Positions 38,675-46,489 of a stretch of 47,101 nt of DNA are shown here, in pieces. Positions within the stretch are counted from its first letter, which is position 1; each line of letters opens with the position of its first letter. The notes beneath the pieces are model-generated. The model was not told the origin of the DNA and made no database searches. It saw only the letters and a program-made list of their open reading frames with translations. Origin of the DNA: a virus; the IMG/VR virus record IMGVR_UViG_3300006108_000021, positions 1-47,101 of that record. The stretch is one strand, 5' to 3'. The position numbers were made by a program, and so were the translations under genes.

Positions 38675-39088
38675 ATGAAACTTAGAGATGTAAAGAGACT
38701 TTCACTCATCAATGAAGGCGGCTTTCCAGTAAGGATCGAAGCATATTCTCTGAAGCAAAAGTCCTTCATCAAGGAACTGGCGGACGACGTCCACAACGCT
38801 GGATTCCCATCTAGCTTTACGATGGAGATTGAGACGCAGGGCCATAAGATCAATGCTCGCTTCGTGATGGACAAGAAGGAACTGAATCACGAGACCAGCT
38901 GGCATTCGGTAACGTTCACCTACGAGATGGACAGCAACACCCATGCGGCCATCGGAAAGCTGCTTCGCTCTGTAGAGCATGATGAAGAAGCGCATGCGGC
39001 CATTTCAGACGATCTTATGATCGATACGATCAAGGTTACCGCTGAGTTCGGAAAGGACTTTGAGAAGGTCTGGGGCACCGCAAGTTAA
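38675..39088 (+). CDS. Unknown plus-strand protein under late promoter
   Basis: 137 residues, one of very few non-endonuclease genes on the plus strand. MKLRDVKRLSLINEGGF start, then KELADDVHNAGF and a long beta-rich domain (SFTMEIETQGHKINARFVMD, HSVTFTYEMDSNTHAAI). Its base composition and codon use look like the minus-strand core genes. Exact late promoter 29 bases upstream, AGGAGCA as ribosome site. Function unknown; late timing suggests a virion or assembly role. Confidence 0.78.
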   Translation: MKLRDVKRLSLINEGGFPVRIEAYSLKQKSFIKELADDVHNAGFPSSFTMEIETQGHKINARFVMDKKELNHETSWHSVTFTYEMDSNTHAAIGKLLRSVEHDEEAHAAISDDLMIDTIKVTAEFGKDFEKVWGTAS

Positions 39089-39117
39089 CATCCGCCCTCT
39101 ATCAAATAGGACATATC

Positions 39118-39345
39118 ATGGACGCACCAAAGATTACCCCGAAGGCTGAATGGCCTGGACTCTCGGTCCAGCAGCTGTACGATCTGAAGTTTCAGCTCAC
39201 AGACCTGTACTACAACATGCGTGGGGTCAACGCATCGTTCGCGAATCAGTACCGCAGATTTTCAGATGAGGTGTCGGCCTTGATCGCTATCCGCGAGCAC
39301 GAGGCTCGCCTTGAGGCGCTCGCCGAGGCCGAGCGAGACACTTAG
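39118..39345 (+). CDS. Small plus-strand protein, unknown function
   Basis: 75 residues, 29 bases after the preceding plus-strand gene and probably on its transcript. AGGAC precedes the ATG. Helical, with LSVQQLYDLKFQLTDLYYNM and a Glu/Arg/Ala-rich C-terminal helix. Its last 59 bases overlap the end of the ClpP-like gene tail-to-tail. Unknown function. Confidence 0.7.
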   Translation: MDAPKITPKAEWPGLSVQQLYDLKFQLTDLYYNMRGVNASFANQYRRFSDEVSALIAIREHEARLEALAEAERDT

Positions 39346-39946
39346 CCGGTATTTCTAGACTGAACTCGGGCAGTTCGTCTACGATGTGATCCGTCAGCCC
39401 GTACTTCTTACATTCCTGTGGTGTCAGATAACAGTCTGACGCGCCAAACATCACGTCTTCGATCTGCTTCTCGGTCATCTTCGTGTGGCGCTTGAAGTGC
39501 TCGATGAACTGGTGTTTGAGGTAAAGCTCTGCCTTAAAGTCGGCCATGATCTCGTGGAACTTTCCGTACGTTCCGCCGGTGAACTGGTGCGCCATGACGC
39601 AGGAGTTCTTCAACATAATACGGCGTCCCTTGGTACCCGCCGCAAAGATCAGCACGCCCATGGAGATGATGTTGCCGAGACCCACGGTCTTGATGGGCAG
39701 CTTTGACACCTCCATCAGATCGATCAGGGCAAAGCCATCGTAGCAGCTGCCACCAACCGTGTTGATGAAGTAGGTGATCTCGCGGTTGCTGAAGAGCTGG
39801 TTTGCCTTGAGGAGAAAGGTCGACGCGTCCTTCATGGACTGTTCATCAACCTCTCCGAAAATAAGATGGGCGCCTAGGCTCTCAAGTGAGATGTCGTTGA
39901 AGTCCATCATGCCGCTAACGGTCTTTTCGTCAAGGTCGTTTCTCAT
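39287..39946 (-). CDS. ClpP-like serine protease
   Basis: 219 residues from the ATG at 39946 (ATGA overlap). YFINTVGGSCYDGFALIDLM, GNIISMG with the nucleophile Ser at 96, CVMAHQF with His at 120, and SDCYLTPQECKKYGL with Asp at 171 reproduce the ClpP catalytic triad and flanking strands. ClpP itself is a tetradecameric protease driven by ClpX/A; phage versions may alter host proteolysis or serve in head maturation. The Arg/Pro-rich last 16 residues are extra to the family core and are read antisense to a plus-strand gene. Confidence 0.88.
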   Translation of the reverse strand: MRNDLDEKTVSGMMDFNDISLESLGAHLIFGEVDEQSMKDASTFLLKANQLFSNREITYFINTVGGSCYDGFALIDLMEVSKLPIKTVGLGNIISMGVLIFAAGTKGRRIMLKNSCVMAHQFTGGTYGKFHEIMADFKAELYLKHQFIEHFKRHTKMTEKQIEDVMFGASDCYLTPQECKKYGLTDHIVDELPEFSLEIPAKCLARPRRAPQGEPRARG

Positions 39947-40554
39947 GTCCACAGAGTTTCCCTGATATCGATGAGACGCTGAAGGTTTGCCTTCACGGTG
40001 ATCTCATGCTCTTCCTGGATTTCCCGCATCTCTGCAGGCGTGATGATCTTGGGCTCGCCAGTTTCAACATGCTCGAAACCGAAGGTGCCATCGCCACGCT
40101 TGGCCTTAAGCTTGGTGCCGGTCAGCTTGCGGTACTTTTCGTAGTCGAACTTGTACCCCTCGTCCTTGTACCACTCGTAGAGGCGCAGGATTTCAGCGTC
40201 ATTGGTGAACTTCGCTTCGAGATTGGCGTTGGTGAACTTCTTCATCTCGTCATCATACCAATCACCGTAGTACTCTGCCTTCCCTTCAGGGGTGCTGAGC
40301 TTGTAAATGTATTCGCGCATCTCCTTGCGGTTGGTGTGACGCTTCACCCGCTTGTCACTCCAGCTCCTGAAAGGCTGCTCAAGCTCAACAAAGTCGACGA
40401 GCAGCTGGAAGCAGGCGTGGTACATCAGGTAGTCTCGATCATGCCAACCACGGCCGACCTGAGAAAGTTTGATCACGTTGTGCGGGAAGAAAAGGCAGCG
40501 AAGCTGGTAACGAACTTCGCGGTAGGCCTTCATGATAGGATTGTCTCTGAGCAT
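39943..40554 (-). CDS. Unknown protein
   Basis: 203 residues from the ATG at 40554, with AAAGGAG seven bases upstream (a longer frame to 40626 lacks a site). Charged and aromatic-rich: NVIKLSQVGRGWHDRDYLMY, a long helical middle (TPEGKAEYYGDWYDDEMKKF) and a C-terminal coiled-coil-like segment (AEMREIQEEHEITVKANL). No family recognised. ATGA-coupled to the ClpP-like gene. Confidence 0.75.
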   Translation of the reverse strand: MLRDNPIMKAYREVRYQLRCLFFPHNVIKLSQVGRGWHDRDYLMYHACFQLLVDFVELEQPFRSWSDKRVKRHTNRKEMREYIYKLSTPEGKAEYYGDWYDDEMKKFTNANLEAKFTNDAEILRLYEWYKDEGYKFDYEKYRKLTGTKLKAKRGDGTFGFEHVETGEPKIITPAEMREIQEEHEITVKANLQRLIDIRETLWT

Positions 40555-40570
40555 GCGTACTCCTTTGGAG

Positions 40571-40578
40571 TATTTAAG
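40571..40578 (-). promoter_or_regulatory. Weak late-like promoter
   Basis: Minus-strand CTTAAATA, two mismatches from TATAAATA, 17 bases before the ATG at 40554. It lies within the A/T-rich gap after the membrane-protein gene. Confidence 0.3.
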
Positions 40579-40582
40579 AAGC

Positions 40583-41053
40583 TCAGCGCCTGTTTTTCGG
40601 ACCGAAGCCGTACTCAGGATCGGCAAGCTTCTTGTTGTAGAAGAAGATTTTGGCCATGCTGTGGCTGAAGATGACCGCGAATACGTCTGCCAGGTAAAGG
40701 CAGATGCTCGCGTAGGTCGTGTGGAACTGCCACCACCAACTTACGATCTGCCAAGCGCCAACATAAGGGACAGGCAGGATGCTCCAAAGCGGGGCGGCGG
40801 GGTAGCTCTCTGCGATCCACGCCCAATACCCGTCCATCACGTCGGAGTTCAGGTGGACGGTGCCGAAGAAGTCTGGCGGTCCGAAGAACGCTTGCCAGAG
40901 AAGTCCGGTGAAAAATGCAAGGGTGAAGATAAAGACTGTCAGCAACACCCACGTAACCGCCATCTTCGATTTGTATCTCGAGAAGAACAGCCGGAGGAAC
41001 CCGTAGAGGGTTATGACGGGCAGTGCGATGTACCACAGCAAAGAGAACAGCAT
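40583..41053 (-). CDS. Integral membrane protein, unknown function
   Basis: 156 residues. Two hydrophobic helices at the N-terminus (LFSLLWYIALPVITLYGFL; TWVLLTVFIFTLAFFTGLLW) and further hydrophobic segments near 95-130 (AWQIVSWWWQF; SICLYLADVFAVIF) suggest three to four membrane passes, with a Trp/Pro-rich loop between. First gene after the early promoter at 41084-41112, AAAGG ahead of the ATG. An overlapping frame starting at 41072 is less protein-like. Unknown function. Confidence 0.78.
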   Translation of the reverse strand: MLFSLLWYIALPVITLYGFLRLFFSRYKSKMAVTWVLLTVFIFTLAFFTGLLWQAFFGPPDFFGTVHLNSDVMDGYWAWIAESYPAAPLWSILPVPYVGAWQIVSWWWQFHTTYASICLYLADVFAVIFSHSMAKIFFYNKKLADPEYGFGPKNRR

Positions 41054-41083
41054 CTCTAGGACCTTTCATCAAATCCTAAAGCG

Positions 41084-41112
41084 ATCATATCACGCTTCGG
41101 GTTGAATGTAAA
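41084..41112 (-). promoter_or_regulatory. Early sigma70-type promoter (TTTACA-17-TATGAT)
   Basis: Minus strand: TTTACA at 41107-41112, 17 bases, TATGAT at 41084-41089, again preceded by GTGA. The -35 begins just after the stop of the upstream structural gene. Confidence 0.78.
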
Positions 41113-41115
41113 GCC

Positions 41116-41724
41116 TTATTTGAAGAGGATGCGAACTTTTTTCAGGGAGAATGGAGAACCTTCTGGCGCAGATTCCTTGACAGCGACCTTAACAGGTTCA
41201 GCTGCCTTCTTCTCGACCTTCTTCTCAGGTTCAAGCGACTTGAGAATAGACAGGCGCTTCGCTGGAGTCGTAAGCGGTGGAGCAGATTCCATCGTAGGAG
41301 CAGGGGCAGCTGCTGGTACAACGACCGCAGCTGCCGCAGTTGGAACCGCAGCCTGGGGAATGTCGAAGGTCTGAACTTCTGGCTCGGTGACTGGCTCAGG
41401 AGTTTCTACAGGAGCTGGAGTTTGTGGAACAACAAACTCTGGAGCAGCCACATCAACGATGTCGGCGATCGTTTTGAAAGGCGTGAAGATGCGTTCACGA
41501 AGGATCACGTTTACCGACAGCTTTACAGAGCCGGTACCAAATGTCTTTCCTGGCTGATCGATCTTTGCGGTCCAATCATCCCCAAGCTGGTGTGCTGAAT
41601 AGCTCAGCGACTTACCATCGCGCTCAAGCACGACCATAACGCTCGATGGAGGAGAGGCAGTACCAGCGATCCCGACCTTAAAGGTCATCTCGATGGACTT
41701 GTCGGCGGGGAATGTGAACTGCAT
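41116..41724 (-). CDS. Putative virion protein with Pro/Ala-rich linker
   Basis: 202 residues. Residues 1-80 form a beta-sandwich-like domain (FTFPADKSIEMTFKVGIAGT, then VKLSVNVILRERIFTPF). Residues 95-165 are a Pro/Ala/Val/Glu linker, and the C-terminus is basic. ATG shares its first base with the preceding stop. The domain-linker-basic tail layout is typical of head decoration or scaffold proteins, but I cannot name one. Followed by an early promoter. Confidence 0.7.
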   Translation of the reverse strand: MQFTFPADKSIEMTFKVGIAGTASPPSSVMVVLERDGKSLSYSAHQLGDDWTAKIDQPGKTFGTGSVKLSVNVILRERIFTPFKTIADIVDVAAPEFVVPQTPAPVETPEPVTEPEVQTFDIPQAAVPTAAAAVVVPAAAPAPTMESAPPLTTPAKRLSILKSLEPEKKVEKKAAEPVKVAVKESAPEGSPFSLKKVRILFK

Positions 41725-42116
41725 TAGATGACCTTGATGCGGATGTCTGTGATATTTACTGCCTCACCACTATCTTTCAACGGCAGATTGTAGACATTGA
41801 CCATTGGTTGGAACTGCTCATCGCCACGATCGACGGTCTGCGAGAAATTCTGTTCGCCAAACTCGACGGTAACCTGGATCGTTGGATGCTCGAGGGTCGA
41901 TGGATCGATATCCTCCTCGACAATCCAAGGCTGATCGGGATCACGCTTATACATACCCGGGACGATCTTGCGGGTATGTGGGTTAACGTGCTGGGCGCTA
42001 CCACGACCACCGCCCTGCACCCAGTGATTGAGCAGATCGTCAATGATCGCGCTACGTCTGCTTTCGCAGATAGCGTCAATCGTTGCGCAGTCAATGGTGC
42101 AGGAGTTAATCGACAT
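41724..42116 (-). CDS. Putative virion-associated protein
   Basis: 130 residues. The N-terminus has three Cys in CTIDCATIDAICESR and a helix, followed by beta-rich sequence (TIQVTVEFGEQNFSQTVDRG, VNITDIRIKVI). It shares its first and last bases with neighbouring genes, so it is part of a coupled series running from the tail-fibre gene. No family recognised. Confidence 0.7.
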   Translation of the reverse strand: MSINSCTIDCATIDAICESRRSAIIDDLLNHWVQGGGRGSAQHVNPHTRKIVPGMYKRDPDQPWIVEEDIDPSTLEHPTIQVTVEFGEQNFSQTVDRGDEQFQPMVNVYNLPLKDSGEAVNITDIRIKVI

Positions 42117-42520
42117 TAGAGCGAGTTGCTAGGCCACAAGGTTGACATGTAGTCGTATTCTTGAACGGAAATAGGATCAGTCATTGCTTGGATAGCAGCC
42201 TTGTGCGTCCAACCGGCCTTATAGACAGCTGAAAGGAAGGCAAGCATTGTGATACCCATGTTGATCATGTAGGGACCAGTGACAACGTGGACCACGTTGG
42301 CCATGTCTCGGAAGATAAAATTTGGTGGCAGGTGACCCTGATTTAGAACAGCCAGTAGAATCACGCCGACGACGTTGAAGCGAGAAGCCTGGTCGCACTG
42401 CCATTGATGGCCATCATAAACAAAGTGGCTGAAAAGAACGCCATCACGATACGAATCGCAAAGCTCAGTCATCTTTGCGATTGCCATATCAAGTGGGAGA
42501 TTTGGATCTACTTGCGCCAT
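42116..42520 (-). CDS. DUF4376-like tail fibre assembly-type protein
   Basis: 134 residues. SHFVYDGHQWQCDQASRFNV matches the pattern of DUF4376, a small domain (F.YDG..FQ.D..S...) found in tail-fibre assembly proteins and fibre-adjacent genes. It lies 12 bases downstream of the tail-fibre-like gene at 42533-43678, where a fibre chaperone usually sits. Chaperone role inferred. Confidence 0.68.
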   Translation of the reverse strand: MAQVDPNLPLDMAIAKMTELCDSYRDGVLFSHFVYDGHQWQCDQASRFNVVGVILLAVLNQGHLPPNFIFRDMANVVHVVTGPYMINMGITMLAFLSAVYKAGWTHKAAIQAMTDPISVQEYDYMSTLWPSNSL

Positions 42521-42532
42521 TTTAGTCCTATG

Positions 42533-43678
42533 TTATGGGTAGCGAGCACCAAGCTCGCGAGTGTACATTGAGAAGTAGTCTACTTGAACAGTCTTGGCAC
42601 CGGTTGCATTGTTGATCAAAGTTAGACCAACGTTGACTGCGGCAGTTGGAATGTTCGTTGTGCTTGAACCGATAGTGGTGCCATTGATGAATGCAGTCCA
42701 AGATGTTCCATTGTAGAACATCTCTAGGAGATACCAGGTGTTGGCTGCAACCGTTACGGTAGACGTAACGGTTGTCGACGTTGAAGCTGCTCTAGTAATG
42801 AACTGCCAGAAGGCGCTTGTGCCGGTGTTGAAAGAGAAGAACACGCCATCGGTGCCGAAAGTTGCCGTTGACGTGTCTGTTCCCATACCAGCCAGAACAG
42901 AAACTGAAGTGATAGTTGGAATACGAATGAGCCATGCCATGTATTCAACTTGGTTAGCAACTTGAACCAGCGTGGTGTTGGTGTTCCCCAAATGCATACG
43001 CGCTGAAGCGGCGTTAGTTGTTGGCGTGCCGATAGAAAAAATGCCCGGGTGATCTGCAATGCCGGTAACAACAGAGTTGGCGTTAGTGCCAGATCCAGTC
43101 ATCGACCAGTTGATTTCACCGTACGTCGCGATACCAGTAGAAGCGATCGCACCCGTCATGAACTCGTCATACCATGCTCTACGCTTGCGATAAAGTGCAG
43201 TGCGTTGTGCAGCAACCGGAGAAACAGTCGTGCTGTATGGGGAAGAATATCCCTCGAGCACTTCTTCATCCGTGTTGTAGCGCAGCATGCCGTCTGTTGG
43301 CGTTGCTGGACGCTGTGCAGTAGTGCCAACTGGAAGTGTAAGAGACGCCGTTCCTGGCATAATCGCGTTAGACGCGAGACCCACGGTTACCGAGCCAGTA
43401 GAACCTGACAGGGTGATTTGGTTAGTCGTACCCGCAATCGCCGTGACTGTTGCTGCAGCAGAAGCGATAGTGTGCCAAGCTGACGCCGCATAAACATAAA
43501 CCGCATAGTTCGTCGTGTCGATGTAGAGAGAACCAGCCCCATAGGTTGGTGCGGTCGAAGGCGCACTAGCTCCACCAGTCAGTGATGGGATCACGTTGCC
43601 AACCGAAACGGTCAGTGGATCACCAAGGACATCAGGAACTATATCGTAGCTGTAGGAACCAAGAACAAGGGTGGACAT
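42533..43678 (-). CDS. Tail fibre-like protein with LamG-type C-terminal domain
   Basis: 381 residues. The N-terminal region carries a SLYIDTTNYAVYVY module similar to the WYDTTN modules of the 35449 protein. Ala/Thr/Ser-rich beta repeats follow, then RPATPTDGMLRYNTDEEVLEGY. Residues 165-381 look like a concanavalin/LamG jelly roll (FFSFNTGTSAFWQFITRAA; WYLLEMFYNGTSWTAFINGT), a common carbohydrate-binding end of fibres. Good GGAG site before the ATG and a late-like promoter 21 bases upstream. Likely receptor binding. Confidence 0.8.
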   Translation of the reverse strand: MSTLVLGSYSYDIVPDVLGDPLTVSVGNVIPSLTGGASAPSTAPTYGAGSLYIDTTNYAVYVYAASAWHTIASAAATVTAIAGTTNQITLSGSTGSVTVGLASNAIMPGTASLTLPVGTTAQRPATPTDGMLRYNTDEEVLEGYSSPYSTTVSPVAAQRTALYRKRRAWYDEFMTGAIASTGIATYGEINWSMTGSGTNANSVVTGIADHPGIFSIGTPTTNAASARMHLGNTNTTLVQVANQVEYMAWLIRIPTITSVSVLAGMGTDTSTATFGTDGVFFSFNTGTSAFWQFITRAASTSTTVTSTVTVAANTWYLLEMFYNGTSWTAFINGTTIGSSTTNIPTAAVNVGLTLINNATGAKTVQVDYFSMYTRELGARYP

Positions 43679-43698
43679 TCGAATCTCCGTAAGTGATC

Positions 43699-43706
43699 TA
43701 TTTATC
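43699..43706 (-). promoter_or_regulatory. Late-type promoter, one mismatch
   Basis: Minus-strand GATAAATA overlapping the stop codon of the upstream fibre remnant; the nearest late element for the tail-fibre gene starting at 43678. Confidence 0.55.
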
Positions 43707-43815
43707 CAAGAGGAGGTCTTGTATCACGCTCGATATAGCTAGTCGAATATGTAAAGTTGACACCAGTCGCGCCACCAAGAGGCGTCATAGTGTTCGTGTT
43801 GCCAGAATAATCCAT
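43702..43815 (-). pseudogene. 3' remnant of a tail fibre gene at the module junction
   Basis: From an ATG at 43815 this frame gives 37 residues, MDYSGNTNTMTPLGGATGVN and onward to TRPPLG-stop. It reads like the conserved C-terminal end of a fibre or coat protein. The frame stays open upstream to about 43959, but there the sequence becomes GC-rich and antisense to the plus-strand gene at 43849. It appears to be the tail of a fibre gene whose front was replaced by the GC-rich module. It could also be a small real gene; no ribosome site was found. Confidence 0.5.
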
Positions 43816-43848
43816 GGCCGCGCTACCGTCCGCGCGGAGGCCCACACC

Positions 43849-44106
43849 ATGTTCAATTCCGAAGGCAAGCTGCTCGACAATGAGCTCGAGCTCGCCGCCC
43901 GCGCAGACGCGGCGCAGAAGGTCGCCATATGCGCCCTAGCGGCGGTCCGGCGGCTTGCTGAGGCCCGGGGCGTCGATTTAGGGCTGGAGGCCTACGCGGA
44001 CGATCTCGAGGCCCGTGCGCCGCTCCCTGAGGGTCGGGGCAGGGCGATCGAATACCGCGGGCGCATGATCGCTGCATCCCTGATCCGGGCCGTGGCAGAT
44101 CTCTGA
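43849..44106 (+). CDS. Small plus-strand protein in the GC-rich module
   Basis: 85 residues, helical and Ala/Arg/Glu-rich (NELELAARADAAQKVAICAL; ALPEGRG-like turn; a final GRMIAASLIRAVADL helix). GGAGG lies eight bases before the ATG at 43849. Third positions are strongly G/C, unlike the surrounding phage core. It ends two bases before the stop of the minus-strand gene at 44109. No family recognised; it looks brought in with the module. Confidence 0.6.
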   Translation: MFNSEGKLLDNELELAARADAAQKVAICALAAVRRLAEARGVDLGLEAYADDLEARAPLPEGRGRAIEYRGRMIAASLIRAVADL

Positions 44107-44108
44107 GG

Positions 44109-44570
44109 TCAGATGACCGCCGGGATCAAGTTGGTCATCGACTGAATCGCAGTTAGCTGCGGCGCAAGTTGCTCCTCGACCGCGGCAGCAGTCTCGGCCG
44201 CGGTCGGTATCGAGCCCCCGATGCCGACTATTGTCGCAGCAGCCGCCAGCGTCAGCATGACCTGCACGCCGGCGGAATAGGCGACTGGGTCAACGAGCGC
44301 CCCGATCAGGTTCCCACCAGACACCCGCGCGGTGTAGGAACCCGGAGCGAAAACAAGTTGCCACCCGTCCAGCAGCTGCACCGTGATGCCGACGGCAACC
44401 CCAGACGACAGGACCTGCTTTCCCGAGGCCAGGGCGATCGTGGGATATGCCATGCCCTCTGGCGAGTTCTGCGCCGCGACGATGGCGTCATAGAGGGCCT
44501 GGCAGTCCACGACCGTCTGGTCGGCGCTGACGTTGATCCGCTGGTTCACGAAGTCGAATGAGAATGCCAT
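44109..44570 (-). CDS. Putative virion protein, GC-rich module
   Basis: 153 residues. FDFVNQRINVSADQTVVDCQ start, a beta-rich core (AVGITVQLLDGWQLVFAPGS) and a helical Ala-rich end (AAETAAAVEEQLAPQLTAIQ). GGGGGG lies just before the ATG. The N-terminal half and the neighbouring 557-aa protein have the style of phage particle proteins that follow tail genes. Codon use is much more G/C-ending than in the core. Function inferred only as structural. Confidence 0.7.
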   Translation of the reverse strand: MAFSFDFVNQRINVSADQTVVDCQALYDAIVAAQNSPEGMAYPTIALASGKQVLSSGVAVGITVQLLDGWQLVFAPGSYTARVSGGNLIGALVDPVAYSAGVQVMLTLAAAATIVGIGGSIPTAAETAAAVEEQLAPQLTAIQSMTNLIPAVI

Positions 44571-44582
44571 TGGCCCCCCACC

Positions 44583-46256
44583 CTAGGTAGCGACCGCGTC
44601 CGTCGTTCGGATCGCGGAGACTGATTGACCGGTGAGCGACACCGTGCCGGACGTCTCGAACGGCTGGATCGAGTTCCCGGCGCCGCTGGCATAGCGCCGC
44701 ACGCGTACCACGTCATAGATCGGTGCAGACACGATAAGCTGTGTCGAGACGCTGGATCCAGCCGCGGCCTGGTCAATCAGGGGCACCCACATCGTGGCCC
44801 CATTGTAGTTCGCCGAAAGCGTCCCGGACAGGGTGAACGTCGACCCCGACCAACTGGTGTAGGGATAGCGGTCGAAGCCGCCAGACGCGTTCCTGATGCG
44901 CAGGGTGCCGCTCTGAGGCTCATCGGCGCTGATGGTCCCGTTGACGACCACAGTGCCCGAGCCGCTGGCATTGCCGGCGGCGGCCAGCGTGTACCTCGAA
45001 TAATTGATCGTCGTGGAACCCGCGCCGGTCGAGCGCGCCACGAGCACCTGGTCGCCGGCCACCAGGTTGGACACGGTGATCGACTGGATGTTCGGCGGGA
45101 TCTGCGTCGACCCGTCATTGGCGGTCAACTGGTAGTTCTGGATATCGGCCACCGCCATGTTGTAGAGCCAAACGCCCTGGGCCGCGAAGAACTTGCCGCC
45201 GGCGAAGGTGCCGAAGGGCGCGGTTGGCACCGGGGTATAGCCGGGCATTCCCAGGAATAGCTGGCCCTGCGTCCCGTTGGTGTAAGTGGCCGCCGTCTGG
45301 CCGCGCCCGGTGATGTATTGCAGCCACTCATAGACCTTGAGCACGGTCATGCCGTTGCAGTTGATCGCCAGGTCGTAGTTCTTGGCCCCGCCACCATTGT
45401 TGAGGTCATGGGCAGCCGTGCCATAGGCCAGCGTCGGTAGGGTGGCGAAGGCTGCGACCGTGGCGGCGCTGTCGACGATCGAGGTGTCGACCGAGGTCGA
45501 GAGCGGAACCGGGTTACGGCCGCCGGCAGACAGGTTGATCGTGAAATAGTTGTCCGTGTTGCCATACTCGCGGGCATAGACCGTCACGTTCCCAGAGTTG
45601 ATCAGGGCCCCTGCCCGCTGCACCGGCAACACCAGGTCCACGTGGCCAGACGACCAGTAGGACGAGATCAGGGTGTTGACCCCTTGGCTGATGTAGAGCT
45701 GCGTACCGGCCTGCAGGGGAGAGCCCAGGGTGTAGAGGTTGGAGAAGAGGCTCTCACCCGTGGAGACGGCCGTCGACGTCCCGGCGCCCGTGCCGCCGGT
45801 GATGGTGGTAGCCCCGGCGCCGATCGTCCCCGTGCCGGCCCGGACCCACCACAGGCCGGCGGTGTTGTTATAGGCCAGCAGCGTGCCCGAGTTGGCGCCC
45901 TGGACGACGGTCTTGCCGATGTCGGAGGCCACGGCCGGCGTGTAGGTGCTCCCGAACTGGAGGAGCATGATCCCAAGCCCCGGCGAAAGGCTGTTGTCCC
46001 AGCCGCTGGTGGCGATGCCGCCGCCAGAGAGATATTGCAGGCTCGCCTCATCGATGAACCAGTGATTGATCATCGTGTAGGAGGTCGGCGTCGAGGCCGA
46101 CATGGGCGGCGGATACTGGATGTAGCCCACGCCTGCGAACACGCTCTCCAGGTAGGAGTAAAGCGCGTTGACCGTGTAGATCGTGGTCGAGCCGGCCGGG
46201 TTGTGGGCGATGCGATAGTTTACTGGATCGATGATCCAGTCCGAGGAAATGGCCAT
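44583..46256 (-). CDS. Large adhesin-like virion protein, GC-rich module
   Basis: 557 residues. DWIIDPVNYRIAHNPAGSTT start, then long Gly/Ser/Thr/Ala beta sequence with YVARSTG-like, LSANYNGATMWVPLIDQAAA and QLIVSAPIYDVVRVRRYASG segments. No enzyme motif seen. The length, composition and strand place it among tail or receptor-binding virion proteins. Strong GGAGTAAT site before the ATG. Strikingly G/C-rich, against the moderate composition of genes to its left, which points to horizontal exchange of the adhesin region. Confidence 0.75.
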   Translation of the reverse strand: MAISSDWIIDPVNYRIAHNPAGSTTIYTVNALYSYLESVFAGVGYIQYPPPMSASTPTSYTMINHWFIDEASLQYLSGGGIATSGWDNSLSPGLGIMLLQFGSTYTPAVASDIGKTVVQGANSGTLLAYNNTAGLWWVRAGTGTIGAGATTITGGTGAGTSTAVSTGESLFSNLYTLGSPLQAGTQLYISQGVNTLISSYWSSGHVDLVLPVQRAGALINSGNVTVYAREYGNTDNYFTINLSAGGRNPVPLSTSVDTSIVDSAATVAAFATLPTLAYGTAAHDLNNGGGAKNYDLAINCNGMTVLKVYEWLQYITGRGQTAATYTNGTQGQLFLGMPGYTPVPTAPFGTFAGGKFFAAQGVWLYNMAVADIQNYQLTANDGSTQIPPNIQSITVSNLVAGDQVLVARSTGAGSTTINYSRYTLAAAGNASGSGTVVVNGTISADEPQSGTLRIRNASGGFDRYPYTSWSGSTFTLSGTLSANYNGATMWVPLIDQAAAGSSVSTQLIVSAPIYDVVRVRRYASGAGNSIQPFETSGTVSLTGQSVSAIRTTDAVAT

Positions 46257-46262
46257 TGGTGA

Positions 46263-46487
46263 TTACTCCGGGAAATAGGTGTTGAGGAGGTGGAGGGCGG
46301 CATAGTTCTGGATCTCAGCGTCGGTGAGGTCTGCGCGCTTGATGGCGAACCGCGTTCGCTCGTCGTCATCCATCCAGCCGAAGCAGGCGACGATGGCTCG
46401 AAATTCTTCTGGCGTTAGATCCGCTCGGTCCTTTGTGACGGCCGTCCAAAAGAGATGTTGATTTTCCTGAGAAGGTGAGATGTCCAT
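46263..46487 (-). CDS. Small acidic protein between adhesin-like genes
   Basis: 74 residues, DISPSQENQHLFWTAVTKDR then DLTPEEFRAIVACFGWMDDD, DLTDAEIQNYAALHLLNTYF. Helical with two similar DLTxxE turns, perhaps a small tail-fibre assembly partner. It lies 2 bases after the 179-aa frame and 6 bases before the adhesin gene, so it is co-transcribed. Composition is intermediate between module and core. Unknown. Confidence 0.7.
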   Translation of the reverse strand: MDISPSQENQHLFWTAVTKDRADLTPEEFRAIVACFGWMDDDERTRFAIKRADLTDAEIQNYAALHLLNTYFPE

Positions 46488-46489
46488 TT

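Noticed and set aside
40614-41072. 152-aa minus-strand frame overlapping the membrane protein
   Set aside because: Shares the region with the hydrophobic frame 40583-41053, which has plausible membrane helices. The alternative is Arg/Pro/His-rich, as expected for a frame shadow.
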